Assembly (NCBI GenBank): GCA_902463235.1
Contig: CABQER010000010.1
Location: 1 to 28,934, forward strand
Source: an uncultured Faecalibacterium sp.
GTDB lineage: Bacteria > Bacillota > Clostridia > Oscillospirales > Ruminococcaceae
Reading direction: 5' to 3'
Length of the DNA: 28,934 nt
Below, piece by piece: positions 1-6,910 of this stretch (position 1 is the first letter of the stretch; each line of letters begins with the position of its first letter). The notes under the pieces were generated by a model. The model saw nothing but the letters and a program-made list of their open reading frames with translations, was not told the DNA's origin and ran no database searches. Both the position numbers and the translations under genes were made by a program.

Positions 1-431
1 ACCACGGCAGCGTGCTGCCCACCATGAACAAAAAGCTGATCTCCAACAGCCTGAACGTGCTGTACGCCAAGATCGGCCAGTGCCACAGCAAGGCCCTTAC
101 CACCGAGGTGAGCGCCTACCTGATGATGGCCGTAGCCAAAATGTTCCGCCTGCTGTACTCGGCCGAGCCGCACAACGCCGCCAGTATGTTCAGCATCGAT
201 CCCATCCGCTGGCGCGGCTGCTCCGATGCCGTGATGCGCATGTCCGAAGCCAACGTGGAAGCCCTGCTGGACGGACAGGATGTGAACGGCGGCGAGGGCG
301 TAAAGGACCCGGCCTGCCTGACCATGACCACAGAAAGCCTGACCCGCGAGTTCCCGCTTTATACGCCCAGCCTGTTAAATCTGGTCAAAACCAGCGAAAC
401 ACATGTGAAGGGCCTTACCCACGAAGGGTGA
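1..431 (+). CDS. C-terminal part of an unrecognised protein (5' end outside window)
   Basis: The reading frame is open from the window edge (first full codon at base 3) to a TGA at 429-431, giving about 142 visible residues. A GTG at 12 and an ATG at 24 are not preceded by a ribosome site, so the gene very likely begins upstream. The visible part is soluble in character, with no membrane segment or signal. Landmarks are a Cys-His pair (QCHSK), an IRWRGCSDAV segment and a VNGGEGVKDP loop. I do not recognise the family and assign no function. The next gene on the same strand has its own promoter at 471-499, so the two need not be co-transcribed. Confidence 0.7.
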   Translation, partial: HGSVLPTMNKKLISNSLNVLYAKIGQCHSKALTTEVSAYLMMAVAKMFRLLYSAEPHNAASMFSIDPIRWRGCSDAVMRMSEANVEALLDGQDVNGGEGVKDPACLTMTTESLTREFPLYTPSLLNLVKTSETHVKGLTHEG

Positions 432-470
432 TATTCCTGTGAAAAAGCTGTAAATTCAGCCCCCAAACCC

Positions 471-499
471 TTGCATCTTTCGGGCAGAAAGGGTATAAA
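471..499 (+). promoter_or_regulatory. Sigma-A type promoter of the first lipoprotein gene
   Basis: TTGCAT at 471-476 and TATAAA at 494-499 are separated by 17 bases, the optimal vegetative spacing. Transcription would start near 506, about 48 bases before the ATG at 554. The call is by eye only. Confidence 0.55.
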
Positions 500-553
500 C
501 AGAATAGAACATTCTGGAATACGGTTTTTCCTATCAAAAGGAGGATTTATTTT

Positions 554-1168
554 ATGTCCAACTCCATTTCCCGCCGTACCTTCCTCAAGTGCACCGGCGC
601 ATCCGTTGCTGCTCTGGGCGCAGCAAGCCTGCTGGGCGGCTGCCAGCAGAATGGCAGCGCCACCATCGTGGATGTCAAGGTCGGTGATAAGGTCAGCAAC
701 TGGAACGGCCTTGGCGTTCAGCTGACCAGCCTGTTCAACATTGATACCGCACCTGCACAGGCCGGTTACGAATACATTGCTGTTCTGGTCACCGTGGTCA
801 ACCGCACCAAGAACCAGACCTTCAACATCGGCGCACAGAATCTGGCCGAGATCAATGCTGCTTATCCCGTGCCCCCGCAGGAGAACGTGGATGCAAACTT
901 CCACGCACTGGCAGCAGCTTCTACCGATTTCTCTGCTTCCTGCGACGGCCAGAGCGTGGAGTGCGGTGCCAACATCTCGCTGTACAACTCCAACTCTCAG
1001 ACCTTCTCGGATTCCACCAATCTGCCCCCGCAGGGTACCGGCTATCTGCAGCTGATGCTGATGGTCCCCAAGGGCTGGCAGCAGCTGAGCGTTACTTACA
1101 TGCCCACCTTTGCAGCGGATAAGACCATGACCTTCGTCATGACCGCTGCAGACGTGACCCGCGCCTGA
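554..1168 (+). CDS. Small secreted lipoprotein with a twin-arginine-like signal
   Basis: A 204-residue protein preceded by a clear AAAGGAGG site at 538-545. The N-terminus has SRRTFLK (residues 6-12), a hydrophobic stretch and a lipobox LLGGC with the acceptor cysteine at residue 30. This predicts export, possibly by Tat, and lipid anchoring on the outer face of the membrane. The mature part (about 175 residues) looks like an all-beta extracellular domain: VGDKVSNWNGLGVQLTS, then a YEYIAVLVTVVNRTKNQTFNI strand pair. That pattern recalls DUF4352-like immunoglobulin-fold domains, but I cannot verify membership. No catalytic motif is visible. The next gene has the same signal architecture and similar size, so the two may be diverged relatives or may function together. 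Function is unknown. Confidence 0.85.
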   Translation: MSNSISRRTFLKCTGASVAALGAASLLGGCQQNGSATIVDVKVGDKVSNWNGLGVQLTSLFNIDTAPAQAGYEYIAVLVTVVNRTKNQTFNIGAQNLAEINAAYPVPPQENVDANFHALAAASTDFSASCDGQSVECGANISLYNSNSQTFSDSTNLPPQGTGYLQLMLMVPKGWQQLSVTYMPTFAADKTMTFVMTAADVTRA

Positions 1169-1250
1169 TACGCGGCCCGCACAGGACGAAATTTCGTCGC
1201 AAAACAACGTCACAGCTCAAAATTTCATCATTTTATTTTGCCAAAAGGCA

Positions 1251-1279
1251 TTGACATCCGGCCCGGTTTCGCCTATCTT
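1251..1279 (+). promoter_or_regulatory. Sigma-A type promoter of the second lipoprotein gene
   Basis: A perfect -35 TTGACA at 1251-1256 is followed after 17 bases by TATCTT at 1274-1279. The inferred start near 1286 leaves a leader of about 45 bases before the ATG at 1332. The second lipoprotein gene can therefore be transcribed independently of the first. Confidence 0.65.
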
Positions 1280-1331
1280 ATAGGTAATGCCGCAAGGCCG
1301 TACTGATCTGCTTTTTAAAGGAGGAACGAAC

Positions 1332-1874
1332 ATGTCCTATACATTCTCCCGCCGTGACTTTATGAAATATACCGCTCTTACCGCTGTTGCCATTGCAGGT
1401 TCCGGCATGCTGACCGGCTGCTCCAACCCGAACCGTCCTACCGGTGTGCCTGGCAGCACCCTGAAGCCGGGCGACGGCATCTGTGAAGCCACTGTGCTGA
1501 ACAGTGCTGGCAAAGAACCGAGTTATAATTCTGCTACCCAGACCCTGACCTGCAACTTCAAGATCGTCACCAAGATCGAACTGCTGGAGATCACTGACAG
1601 CCATTTCCAGGTCGATGTTACGACTGATGCGGGCACGAAGCACTATTATTATAATACCACTCCTAAGCCCAGTCTGGGCGATACCGCTAACCCCAAAGCT
1701 CTCAAGGACAGCGTCACCGAGGCCACTCTGACTCTCAAACTGAATCTCTCCGGTGCTACCAAAGTAGCTGTGCTGTATACTCCCAAGCATGGCGCTACTG
1801 GTGAACCCAATGATTCCTACAATGATATCTACGGCACTTGGGATATCACCGAGGCTATCAAGGGTTCGCTCTGA
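1332..1874 (+). CDS. Small secreted lipoprotein with a twin-arginine-like signal (second of a pair)
   Basis: A 180-residue protein. The start is set at ATG 1332 because AAAGGAGG lies at 1317-1324; the frame runs 15 codons further upstream, but without a ribosome site and through the -10 region. The N-terminus has SRRDFMK (residues 6-12), a hydrophobic core and the lipobox MLTGC with cysteine 30, so a surface lipoprotein is expected. After a Pro/Gly linker (NPNRPTGVPGS) the mature domain alternates short polar and beta-prone segments such as TLTCNFKIVTKIELLEI, and it ends DIYGTWDITEAIKGSL. Like its neighbour it appears to be a small beta-rich extracellular module with no recognised active site. 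A strong terminator follows 20 bases after the stop. Confidence 0.85.
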   Translation: MSYTFSRRDFMKYTALTAVAIAGSGMLTGCSNPNRPTGVPGSTLKPGDGICEATVLNSAGKEPSYNSATQTLTCNFKIVTKIELLEITDSHFQVDVTTDAGTKHYYYNTTPKPSLGDTANPKALKDSVTEATLTLKLNLSGATKVAVLYTPKHGATGEPNDSYNDIYGTWDITEAIKGSL

Positions 1875-1894
1875 CCTGATTTTACTTTTGCATT

Positions 1895-1926
1895 AAAGAC
1901 CCGCGCCATATGGTGCGGGTCTTTTT
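1895..1926 (+). terminator. Rho-independent terminator after the second lipoprotein gene
   Basis: AAAGACCCGC (1895-1904) pairs with GCGGGTCTTT (1915-1924), and the bases between can also pair. A run of five T follows at 1922-1926. Confidence 0.85.
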
Positions 1927-2003
1927 GCGTATGCGAGCCATTTGTATCCAAGTTTTGGGCGATATCATGTAAAACGCACAAAGTTTTTTAGTGGATTTAT
2001 GCC

Positions 2004-2032
2004 TTGTGCACAGGTTTCTTTTCCGGTACAAT
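2004..2032 (+). promoter_or_regulatory. Promoter of the PRTase-like gene
   Basis: TTGTGC at 2004-2009, 17 bases, then TACAAT at 2027-2032. Transcription would start near 2039, about 15 bases before the leader hairpin at 2054. Confidence 0.5.
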
Positions 2033-2053
2033 AGGGTTATAAAAATGTGCAGG

Positions 2054-2079
2054 AGCATCGCAGCGATGCGGTGCTTTTT
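2054..2079 (+). terminator. Terminator-like hairpin in the leader of the PRTase-like gene
   Basis: AGCATCGC (2054-2061) pairs along all 8 positions (one G-U) with GCGGTGCT (2068-2075) around a 6-base loop, followed directly by five T (2075-2079). It lies between the inferred promoter and the ribosome site at 2111-2115. It could act as an attenuator, as the terminator of an unseen upstream transcript, or as a 5' stabilising hairpin. Confidence 0.55.
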
Positions 2080-2125
2080 GCATTTGAGGGGCAACCCGGA
2101 AAACCTGAAAAGGAGTGCTGTTTCG

Positions 2126-2761
2126 ATGATCAATATGGTAAAGCTTCCCACCAAAAAAAGTAACCTGTTCCTGCGCGTAGCAAAGGGCCACTTTGCTACC
2201 AGCCACAGCCATATCAACTATTACATCGATGTCACCACCCAGAAGTCCCGCCTTTCCGAGGCCAAGGCCGTGGCAAAGGAGCTGGTGGCCGCTTACCAGC
2301 ACAGCACCATTGTGGACACCGTGCTCTGTCTGGACGGCACGCAGGTGATCGGCACCTGCCTTGCCAACGAGCTGACCAAGGACGGCTTTGCCAACATGAA
2401 CGCCCACCAGACCATTTATGTGATCACCCCGGAGTACACCACCGGCAGCCAGATCATCCTGCGCGACAATCTGGCCCCCATGGTCAAGGGCAAGCATGTG
2501 CTCATTCTGTCCGCTTCCATCACCACCGGCTACACCGTGCAGGCCGCTGTGGAGGCCGTGAACTACTACGGCGGCACCGTGGCAGGCCTTTCCGCTATTT
2601 TTGCCACCACCCATGAGTGCATGGGCTATGAGGTCACCTCGATCTTCGACCCCGCCAGCCTGCCGGACTACGCCAGCTTTGACAGCCGCGACTGCCCCCT
2701 GTGCAAGGCCGGCCAGCACATCGATGCGCTGGTGAACAGCTTTGGCTATTCGGCGCTGTAA
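2126..2761 (+). CDS. Orotate phosphoribosyltransferase-like protein with altered PRPP loop
   Basis: A 211-residue protein of the type I phosphoribosyltransferase fold. The start is ATG 2126, 10 bases after AGGAG at 2111-2115; the frame extends upstream to 1991 but without a ribosome site. The PRPP-binding strand and loop are at residues 125-137: VLIL-SA-SITTGYT. Active PRTases have two acidic residues (usually Asp-Asp) where this protein has Ser129-Ala130; the TTG-x-T phosphate loop is kept. The C-terminus carries CPLCKAG (cysteines near 190 and 193), a short motif reminiscent of some orotate PRTase-like proteins. No pyrimidine gene is adjacent. It may be an enzyme with changed chemistry or a PRTase-fold protein reused as a nucleotide sensor. 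A real pyrE product is less likely. Confidence 0.75.
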   Translation: MINMVKLPTKKSNLFLRVAKGHFATSHSHINYYIDVTTQKSRLSEAKAVAKELVAAYQHSTIVDTVLCLDGTQVIGTCLANELTKDGFANMNAHQTIYVITPEYTTGSQIILRDNLAPMVKGKHVLILSASITTGYTVQAAVEAVNYYGGTVAGLSAIFATTHECMGYEVTSIFDPASLPDYASFDSRDCPLCKAGQHIDALVNSFGYSAL

Positions 2762-2894
2762 CCCCTCTCAGTCTGCTCACGTTGTTCGCATCCAGCTCCC
2801 CCGAAAGGGGGAGCTTTCTTTGTGCTTCCCGTAAAATGCAAAAAGCTCTCCCTTTCGGGAGAGCTGGCATCGCACAGCGATAACTGAGAGGGTT
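2762..2894. repeat. Compound palindromic repeat, copy A
   Basis: Outer arms CCCTCTCAGT (2763-2772) and ACTGAGAGGG (2883-2892) enclose two GC-rich hairpins: AGCTCCCCC/GGGGGAGCT (2794-2802 with 2807-2815) and AGCTCTCCC/GGGAGAGCT (2844-2852 with 2857-2865). The element fills the gap between two convergent genes. Its left end touches the TAA of the PRTase-like gene and its right end overlaps the TAA of the MATE gene. It probably doubles as a bidirectional terminator. It belongs to the same family as copies B-E. Confidence 0.85.
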
Positions 2895-4263
2895 ATTTTT
2901 TCGGGAACACAAAGGGCTCGTGCAGGTACACCGCCACCAGATATGCCGTCATGAAGAACCAGATGATGGGCTCGCACAGGATGACCGCATTGTACTGGAA
3001 TTTCGGGATGAACACCAGCACAAAGATCACCTTGCCCACCAGCTCGATCACGCTGGAGAACAGCGGCAGCACCTTTTGGCCAAGGCTCTGCAGCGCGTAG
3101 CGGGTGCACAGCAGCACCCCCAGAACGGCATAGAACGGTGCGTTCCACAGCAGGTACCGCGCACCGTTTTCCAGCACGATGGGTTCCGAAGAGCCGGAGA
3201 TCAGCTGCACCATCCACTGAGCACCAAAGTTCATCAGCACCACGGCGGCGACCATCACCACCACCGAGTACAGATACATCTGCCGCATTCCCCTGCGCAC
3301 ACGGTCGGGCTGGTTTGCGCCGCGGTTCTGGGAAACGAAGGTGGAACCGGCGTTCGCCATGGAGATGAGCGGCATATCCGTAAAGGCAAACAGCTTGCGG
3401 GCAGCGGTGTGCCCCGCAATGGTCAGGGTGCCAAGCCCGTTGATGCCGTACTGCAGCACCACCGAACCCGCAGACACGATGCTGCTCATCAGGCCCATGG
3501 AGATGCTCTGGCTGAACAGCTCCCAGTAGAGATGACTGCCCACGGCGAAATGCTTTTTCTCCGGGATGAGGATGCGCACCCTTGCCAGCACGTACAGAAC
3601 GCACAGCACCACCGAGATGCCCTGTGCAATGACCGTTGCCACCGCTGCGCCCCGCACGCCCATGCCAACCCCGGCAATGAACCACAGGTCCAGCCCCACG
3701 TTCAGCACCGAGCTGATGAGCAGGAACACCAGCGGCATCACGCTGTTGCCAATGGCGCGCAGCAGGCCTGCGCACAGGTTATACATAAACATGACCACAA
3801 CGCCAAGGTCGATCACGATGATGTAGCTGTAGGCATCTTCCAGAATTTCTGCCGGGGTATCCAGCAGCTGCAGCAGGGCATGCAGGCCGAAAAAGCCTGC
3901 CGTTGTAATGACCAGCGAGGCGATCAGGCCAATGACGACCGACCCCACCACCGTGCGCTTGAGCAGGTCTTCGTCCTGCGCGCCGTAGGAGCGCGCTGCA
4001 ACAATGGCAAGGCCATTGCCGATACCGATGCCAAAGCCGACTAAAAGCTCGTAGATCGAGCCGCAGGAGCCAATGGCGGCAAGGGCTGTATCGCCCAGCA
4101 CATTGCCCACGATCATGGTATCCACCGTGTTGTAGAGCTGCTGGAACAGGTTGGAAACCAGAATGGGCAGCATGAACAGCAGCAGGCTTTTTAAAATAGG
4201 CCCGTGCATCAGGTCTACGTTCATGTTGAAGAAGCTTTTCTTTTGGGGCTGCGCGTGGGTCAT
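2893..4263 (-). CDS. MATE family multidrug/toxin exporter
   Basis: A 456-residue polytopic membrane protein with about twelve hydrophobic segments in two similar halves, the size and plan of MATE (NorM/DinF-type) antiporters. The first half opens with PILVSNLFQQLYNTVDTMIVGN, a typical MATE first-helix sequence. The loop GNGLAIVAARSYGAQD matches the usual region between helices 2 and 3, and QYGINGLGTLTIAGHTA begins the second half. Such proteins export cationic drugs, metabolites or toxins using Na+ or H+ gradients; the substrate is not readable. GGAGG lies 7 bases before the ATG. The gene follows hisJ on the same strand but is separated from it by repeat B and a terminator-like hairpin (4314-4365), so it is probably a separate unit. 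A TATAAT at 4278-4283 lies too close to the start codon to be a convincing promoter. Confidence 0.93.
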   Translation of the reverse strand: MTHAQPQKKSFFNMNVDLMHGPILKSLLLFMLPILVSNLFQQLYNTVDTMIVGNVLGDTALAAIGSCGSIYELLVGFGIGIGNGLAIVAARSYGAQDEDLLKRTVVGSVVIGLIASLVITTAGFFGLHALLQLLDTPAEILEDAYSYIIVIDLGVVVMFMYNLCAGLLRAIGNSVMPLVFLLISSVLNVGLDLWFIAGVGMGVRGAAVATVIAQGISVVLCVLYVLARVRILIPEKKHFAVGSHLYWELFSQSISMGLMSSIVSAGSVVLQYGINGLGTLTIAGHTAARKLFAFTDMPLISMANAGSTFVSQNRGANQPDRVRRGMRQMYLYSVVVMVAAVVLMNFGAQWMVQLISGSSEPIVLENGARYLLWNAPFYAVLGVLLCTRYALQSLGQKVLPLFSSVIELVGKVIFVLVFIPKFQYNAVILCEPIIWFFMTAYLVAVYLHEPFVFPKK

Positions 4264-4313
4264 AGGGTTCCTCCAAAATTATAATTTTTAAGATATCTGT
4301 ACACAAAACAAAA

Positions 4314-4365
4314 CATCTGCAATCCCTTCCCGATTTATAAAAAACAGGAAAAGGCATTGCAGATG
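4314..4365 (-). terminator. Terminator-like hairpin between hisJ and the MATE gene
   Basis: CATCTGCAAT (4314-4323) and ATTGCAGATG (4356-4365) are perfect complements, and the stem continues inward with a few mismatches (CCCTTCCC against GGAAAAGG). On the minus strand the hairpin is followed by TTTTGTTTTG. It may end the his transcript or attenuate entry into the MATE gene. Confidence 0.6.
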
Positions 4366-4387
4366 ATCGATCTTTTTGCGGGCCTGA

Positions 4388-4518
4388 ACTCCTTCAGACA
4401 AATCCTCCGGATTTGCCAGCTCCCTCAAAGAGGGAGCCTTTGGCATGACGGTAAAGTTTCTGGTTTTGCCAATGCCTCCCTCTCAGAGGGAGGTGTCACC
4501 GAAGGTGACGGAAGGAGT
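4388..4518. repeat. Compound palindromic repeat, copy B
   Basis: Outer arms ACTCCTTC (4388-4395) and GAAGGAGT (4511-4518). Inside are GCTCCCTC/GAGGGAGC (4419-4426 with 4430-4437), CCTCCCTC/GAGGGAGG (4475-4482 with 4486-4493) and smaller hairpins near each end (AAATCC-TC-CGGATTT; TCACC-GAA-GGTGA). The central block near 4441-4470 (GGCATGACGG, AAAGTTTC, GGTTTTGCC) is nearly identical to copy C. With copy D it forms a subtype whose outer arms differ from those of A, C and E. It lies 13 bases beyond the hisJ stop. Confidence 0.85.
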
Positions 4519-4531
4519 CCGTGCCATAAAA

Positions 4532-5356
4532 TTACAGCTCCTGCGTCTCGAAGCCGCTGCCGGTAAGCACCTGCACGCTGGTAAAGCCTGCAGCCTTGAT
4601 GGCGGCGGCAGCTTCGTCAAAGCCGTAGGTCAGGCTGTTGATATCATGAGAATCAGAAGTGATGATGACCTTGCCGCCCATCTTCTGCCACTCGCCCAGC
4701 AGCCACGGGCCGGGGTAGAAGTCCTTGCGGTAGCCGCGGTACACGCCGCCGGTGTTCACTTCCAGCAGGCAGTCGTTTGCCTTTGCGGCCTGCAGGGCCT
4801 TGAGGGCAGCGGCCTTGTAGCGGGGCGACTCTTCGTCGAAGAACTCGCCGTTGGCATTCAGCTTCTTGATGAGGTCGATGTGGGCCAGAATATCCGGCTT
4901 GAGGGCAGCAACCTTTTCCACCTCGGCAAAGTAGGCTTCCACAGCGGCAAGGGGGTCTGCGTCAAAATCATCGTTGATGCAGTCCCACAGGTCCTGCGGG
5001 CGGAAATCGATCTCGTAATACTTGCCGGTGTTCTTGCCGTACAGGTGGTGTGCGCTGCCGATCCAGTAATCGTAACCGGTGCGCTTATCCTCGCTCAGGA
5101 TATCCCACTCGATGCCGCACAGGATATCCACCTTGCCCCTGTATTCGGCCTTGAGCTTGGCAATGGTGGCCTTGTACTGGGCGGTGCGGCTGGGGCTCAT
5201 GCAGTATTCGCGGTCGCGCTGGGTGTAGCTATGGCCGGTGAAGCCCAGCGTGGTCAAGCCCTGCGCACACGCAGCGCTTGCCATATCCTGCAAGGTATTT
5301 TTGCCATCGCACATGGTGGAGTGGCAATGGACACTGGACTTCTTATAATCTGCCAT
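4532..5356 (-). CDS. hisJ: Histidinol-phosphatase, PHP family
   Basis: A 274-residue member of the PHP metallophosphatase family, the HisJ type used by Firmicutes to convert L-histidinol phosphate to L-histidinol. Metal-site motifs are present in order: HCHS at residues 10-13 followed by CDG, GFTGHS, CGIEWD, GSAHHL, HIDL and SDSHD near the C-terminus. The length fits the family (about 260-280). I chose ATG 5356: the frame runs upstream to 5422, but that part overlaps hisIE and adds no conserved sequence. The chosen start lies 7 bases after the hisIE stop, with AGGAAAGGA in the end of hisIE, consistent with coupled translation. It is the last his gene; repeat B lies immediately downstream. Confidence 0.93.
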   Translation of the reverse strand: MADYKKSSVHCHSTMCDGKNTLQDMASAACAQGLTTLGFTGHSYTQRDREYCMSPSRTAQYKATIAKLKAEYRGKVDILCGIEWDILSEDKRTGYDYWIGSAHHLYGKNTGKYYEIDFRPQDLWDCINDDFDADPLAAVEAYFAEVEKVAALKPDILAHIDLIKKLNANGEFFDEESPRYKAAALKALQAAKANDCLLEVNTGGVYRGYRKDFYPGPWLLGEWQKMGGKVIITSDSHDINSLTYGFDEAAAAIKAAGFTSVQVLTGSGFETQEL

Positions 5357-5363
5357 AGATAAT

Positions 5364-5999
5364 TCACTGCATCCTTTCCTGTTTGACCTTGTGGTCAATG
5401 ACGTGACGTTTTTCCAGTTCACGGGTCACATCCTCCACCGTGATGCCGGCGCTGACCATCAGCACCAGAACATGGTAGGCAAGATCGCTGATCTCGTAAA
5501 CGGTCTCTTCCTTATCCTCTTTTTCGCCCGCAATGATGACCTCGGTGCACTCTTCGCCCACCTTTTTCAGGATCTTCTCCTTGCCCTTTTCAAACAGGTA
5601 GGTGGTGTAGCTGCCCTCCGTGGGGGTATCCTTGCGGCCCTTGATGAGGTCATACAGCCCCTGCCAGCTGAACTGCTTCAGCTCCGGGGAAACATATACT
5701 TCCTTGAAAAAGCAGCTTTCTGCCCCGGTGTGGCAGGCGGGGCCGTCCTTCACCACCTCTACCACCAGTGCGTCGGCATCGCAGTCAGCGGTAATGGACA
5801 CCACCCGCTGCACGTTGCCGCTGGTCTCGCCCTTGCGCCAGATCTCCTGACGGCTGCGGCTCCAGAACACGGTGCGGCCCTCGGCAATGGTGAGCGCCAG
5901 CGTCTCGGCGTTCATGTACGCGAGGGTGAGCACCTCTTTGGTGTAGTGGTCCTGCACGATGGCAGGGATCAGGCCCTTTTCATCAAATTTCAGATTCAT
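5364..5999 (-). CDS. hisIE: Bifunctional PR-AMP cyclohydrolase / PR-ATP pyrophosphatase
   Basis: A 211-residue fusion catalysing steps 2 and 3 of histidine synthesis. The N-terminal HisI half (about 1-110) has YMNAETLALT, FWSRSRQEIWRKGETSGN and the zinc/catalytic region DCDADAL...GPACHTGAESCF. The C-terminal HisE half (about 115-211) has the MazG-like helical pattern YLFEKGKEKILKKVGEECTEVIIA and DLAYHVLVLM. Fusion in this order is common in bacteria. GGGAGGGAGAA precedes the ATG. The gap upstream to hisF (139 bases) contains its own promoter-like sequence and a small hairpin, so hisIE-hisJ may be made both by read-through and independently. Confidence 0.95.
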   Translation of the reverse strand: MNLKFDEKGLIPAIVQDHYTKEVLTLAYMNAETLALTIAEGRTVFWSRSRQEIWRKGETSGNVQRVVSITADCDADALVVEVVKDGPACHTGAESCFFKEVYVSPELKQFSWQGLYDLIKGRKDTPTEGSYTTYLFEKGKEKILKKVGEECTEVIIAGEKEDKEETVYEISDLAYHVLVLMVSAGITVEDVTRELEKRHVIDHKVKQERMQ

Positions 6000-6032
6000 A
6001 ACGGTTCTCCCTCCCCGGATGGGGATATTACT

Positions 6033-6061
6033 AGTTTAGCGTATTCGGTGCGCAAACGCAA
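6033..6061 (-). promoter_or_regulatory. Internal promoter candidate before hisIE
   Basis: On the minus strand TTGCGT (6056-6061) and TAAACT (6033-6038) are 17 bases apart, placing a start about 28 bases before the hisIE ATG. Upstream of it, between hisF and this site, lies a 9-bp hairpin TTCTCCCCG/CGGGGAGAA (6107-6115 with 6119-6127). That hairpin lacks a T-run. Confidence 0.45.
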
Positions 6062-6138
6062 GAGTTTGCGGGTTGTTTTTGCGGAAATCCAGTTTCGCGT
6101 TACGGCTTCTCCCCGCGCCGGGGAGAAATGCCCCGGCG

Positions 6139-6894
6139 TTACAGCCGCATCTCCACGCCGTTTGCGTTGAGGTATTCTTTCAGGTCGCGGATGGTCAGCA
6201 GCTTCTGGTGGAAGATGCCCGCGGCAAGACCTGCGTCGATGCCCTTGTGGTGGAACAGCTCCAGAAAGTCTTCCTTTTTGCCTGCGCCGCCGCTGGCAAT
6301 GATGGGCACGTTCACCCGCGCCGCAACTGCATCCAGCATCTCAAGGTCGAAGCCGCTGCGCACGCCGTCGGTATCGATGCTGTTCAGGCAGATCTCGCCT
6401 GCGCCGTGGTCCACGCACCAGCTGATCCAGTCCAGTGCATCCCGGCCGGTGTCCTCGCGCCCGCCCTTGGCGAACACCCGGAACTGGCCGTCCACCCGCT
6501 TCACATCGGCAGAGAGCACCACGCACTGGTTGCCGTAGCGCTGTGCTGCCGCCGGGATAAGGCCGGGGTCCTTCAATGCGCCCGAGTTGACGCTGACCTT
6601 GTCCGCGCCGCACTTGAGCACCCGGTCGAAGTCTTCCAGCGTGTTGATGCCGCCGCCCACCGTGAGCGGGATAAAAATTTCGCTGGCGACGCGGGTCAGG
6701 ATATCCGTAAACAGTGCCCGGCCCTCGAAGCTGGCGGTGATATCGTAGAACACCAGCTCGTCCGCACCGGCAGCGTTGTACATGCGGGCCATTTCCACCG
6801 GGTCGGCCACATCCCGGATGCCTTCAAAGTTCGTGCCCTTGACCACGCGGCCATTGCGCACATCAAGGCAGGGAATAATGCGTTTGGTGATCAT
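6139..6894 (-). CDS. hisF: Imidazole glycerol phosphate synthase, cyclase subunit
   Basis: A 251-residue (beta/alpha)8 barrel that uses ammonia from HisH to convert PRFAR to imidazole glycerol phosphate and AICAR. Both catalytic aspartates are at the canonical places: Asp11 in IPCLDVRNGRVVKG and Asp130 in VVLSADVKRVDG. Phosphate-binding loops TVGGGI and IIASGGAG are present. The start is ATG 6894 with GGAGGGG just upstream; the frame extends 16 codons further but overlaps hisA. The hisA stop is 16 bases upstream. HisH is encoded three positions earlier in the operon rather than next to hisF. Confidence 0.97.
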   Translation of the reverse strand: MITKRIIPCLDVRNGRVVKGTNFEGIRDVADPVEMARMYNAAGADELVFYDITASFEGRALFTDILTRVASEIFIPLTVGGGINTLEDFDRVLKCGADKVSVNSGALKDPGLIPAAAQRYGNQCVVLSADVKRVDGQFRVFAKGGREDTGRDALDWISWCVDHGAGEICLNSIDTDGVRSGFDLEMLDAVAARVNVPIIASGGAGKKEDFLELFHHKGIDAGLAAGIFHQKLLTIRDLKEYLNANGVEMRL

Positions 6895-6910
6895 GTCGTT
6901 TCCCCTCCGT

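Noticed and set aside
4278..4283. TATAAT (minus strand) as -10 of the MATE gene
   Set aside because: With TTGTGT 17 bases upstream it looks good, but transcription would start inside the ribosome site, leaving no usable leader. Not called as a feature.
5357..5422. Extended N-terminus for HisJ
   Set aside because: It overlaps hisIE and adds residues outside the family's usual start. ATG 5356 has the right context and gives normal length.
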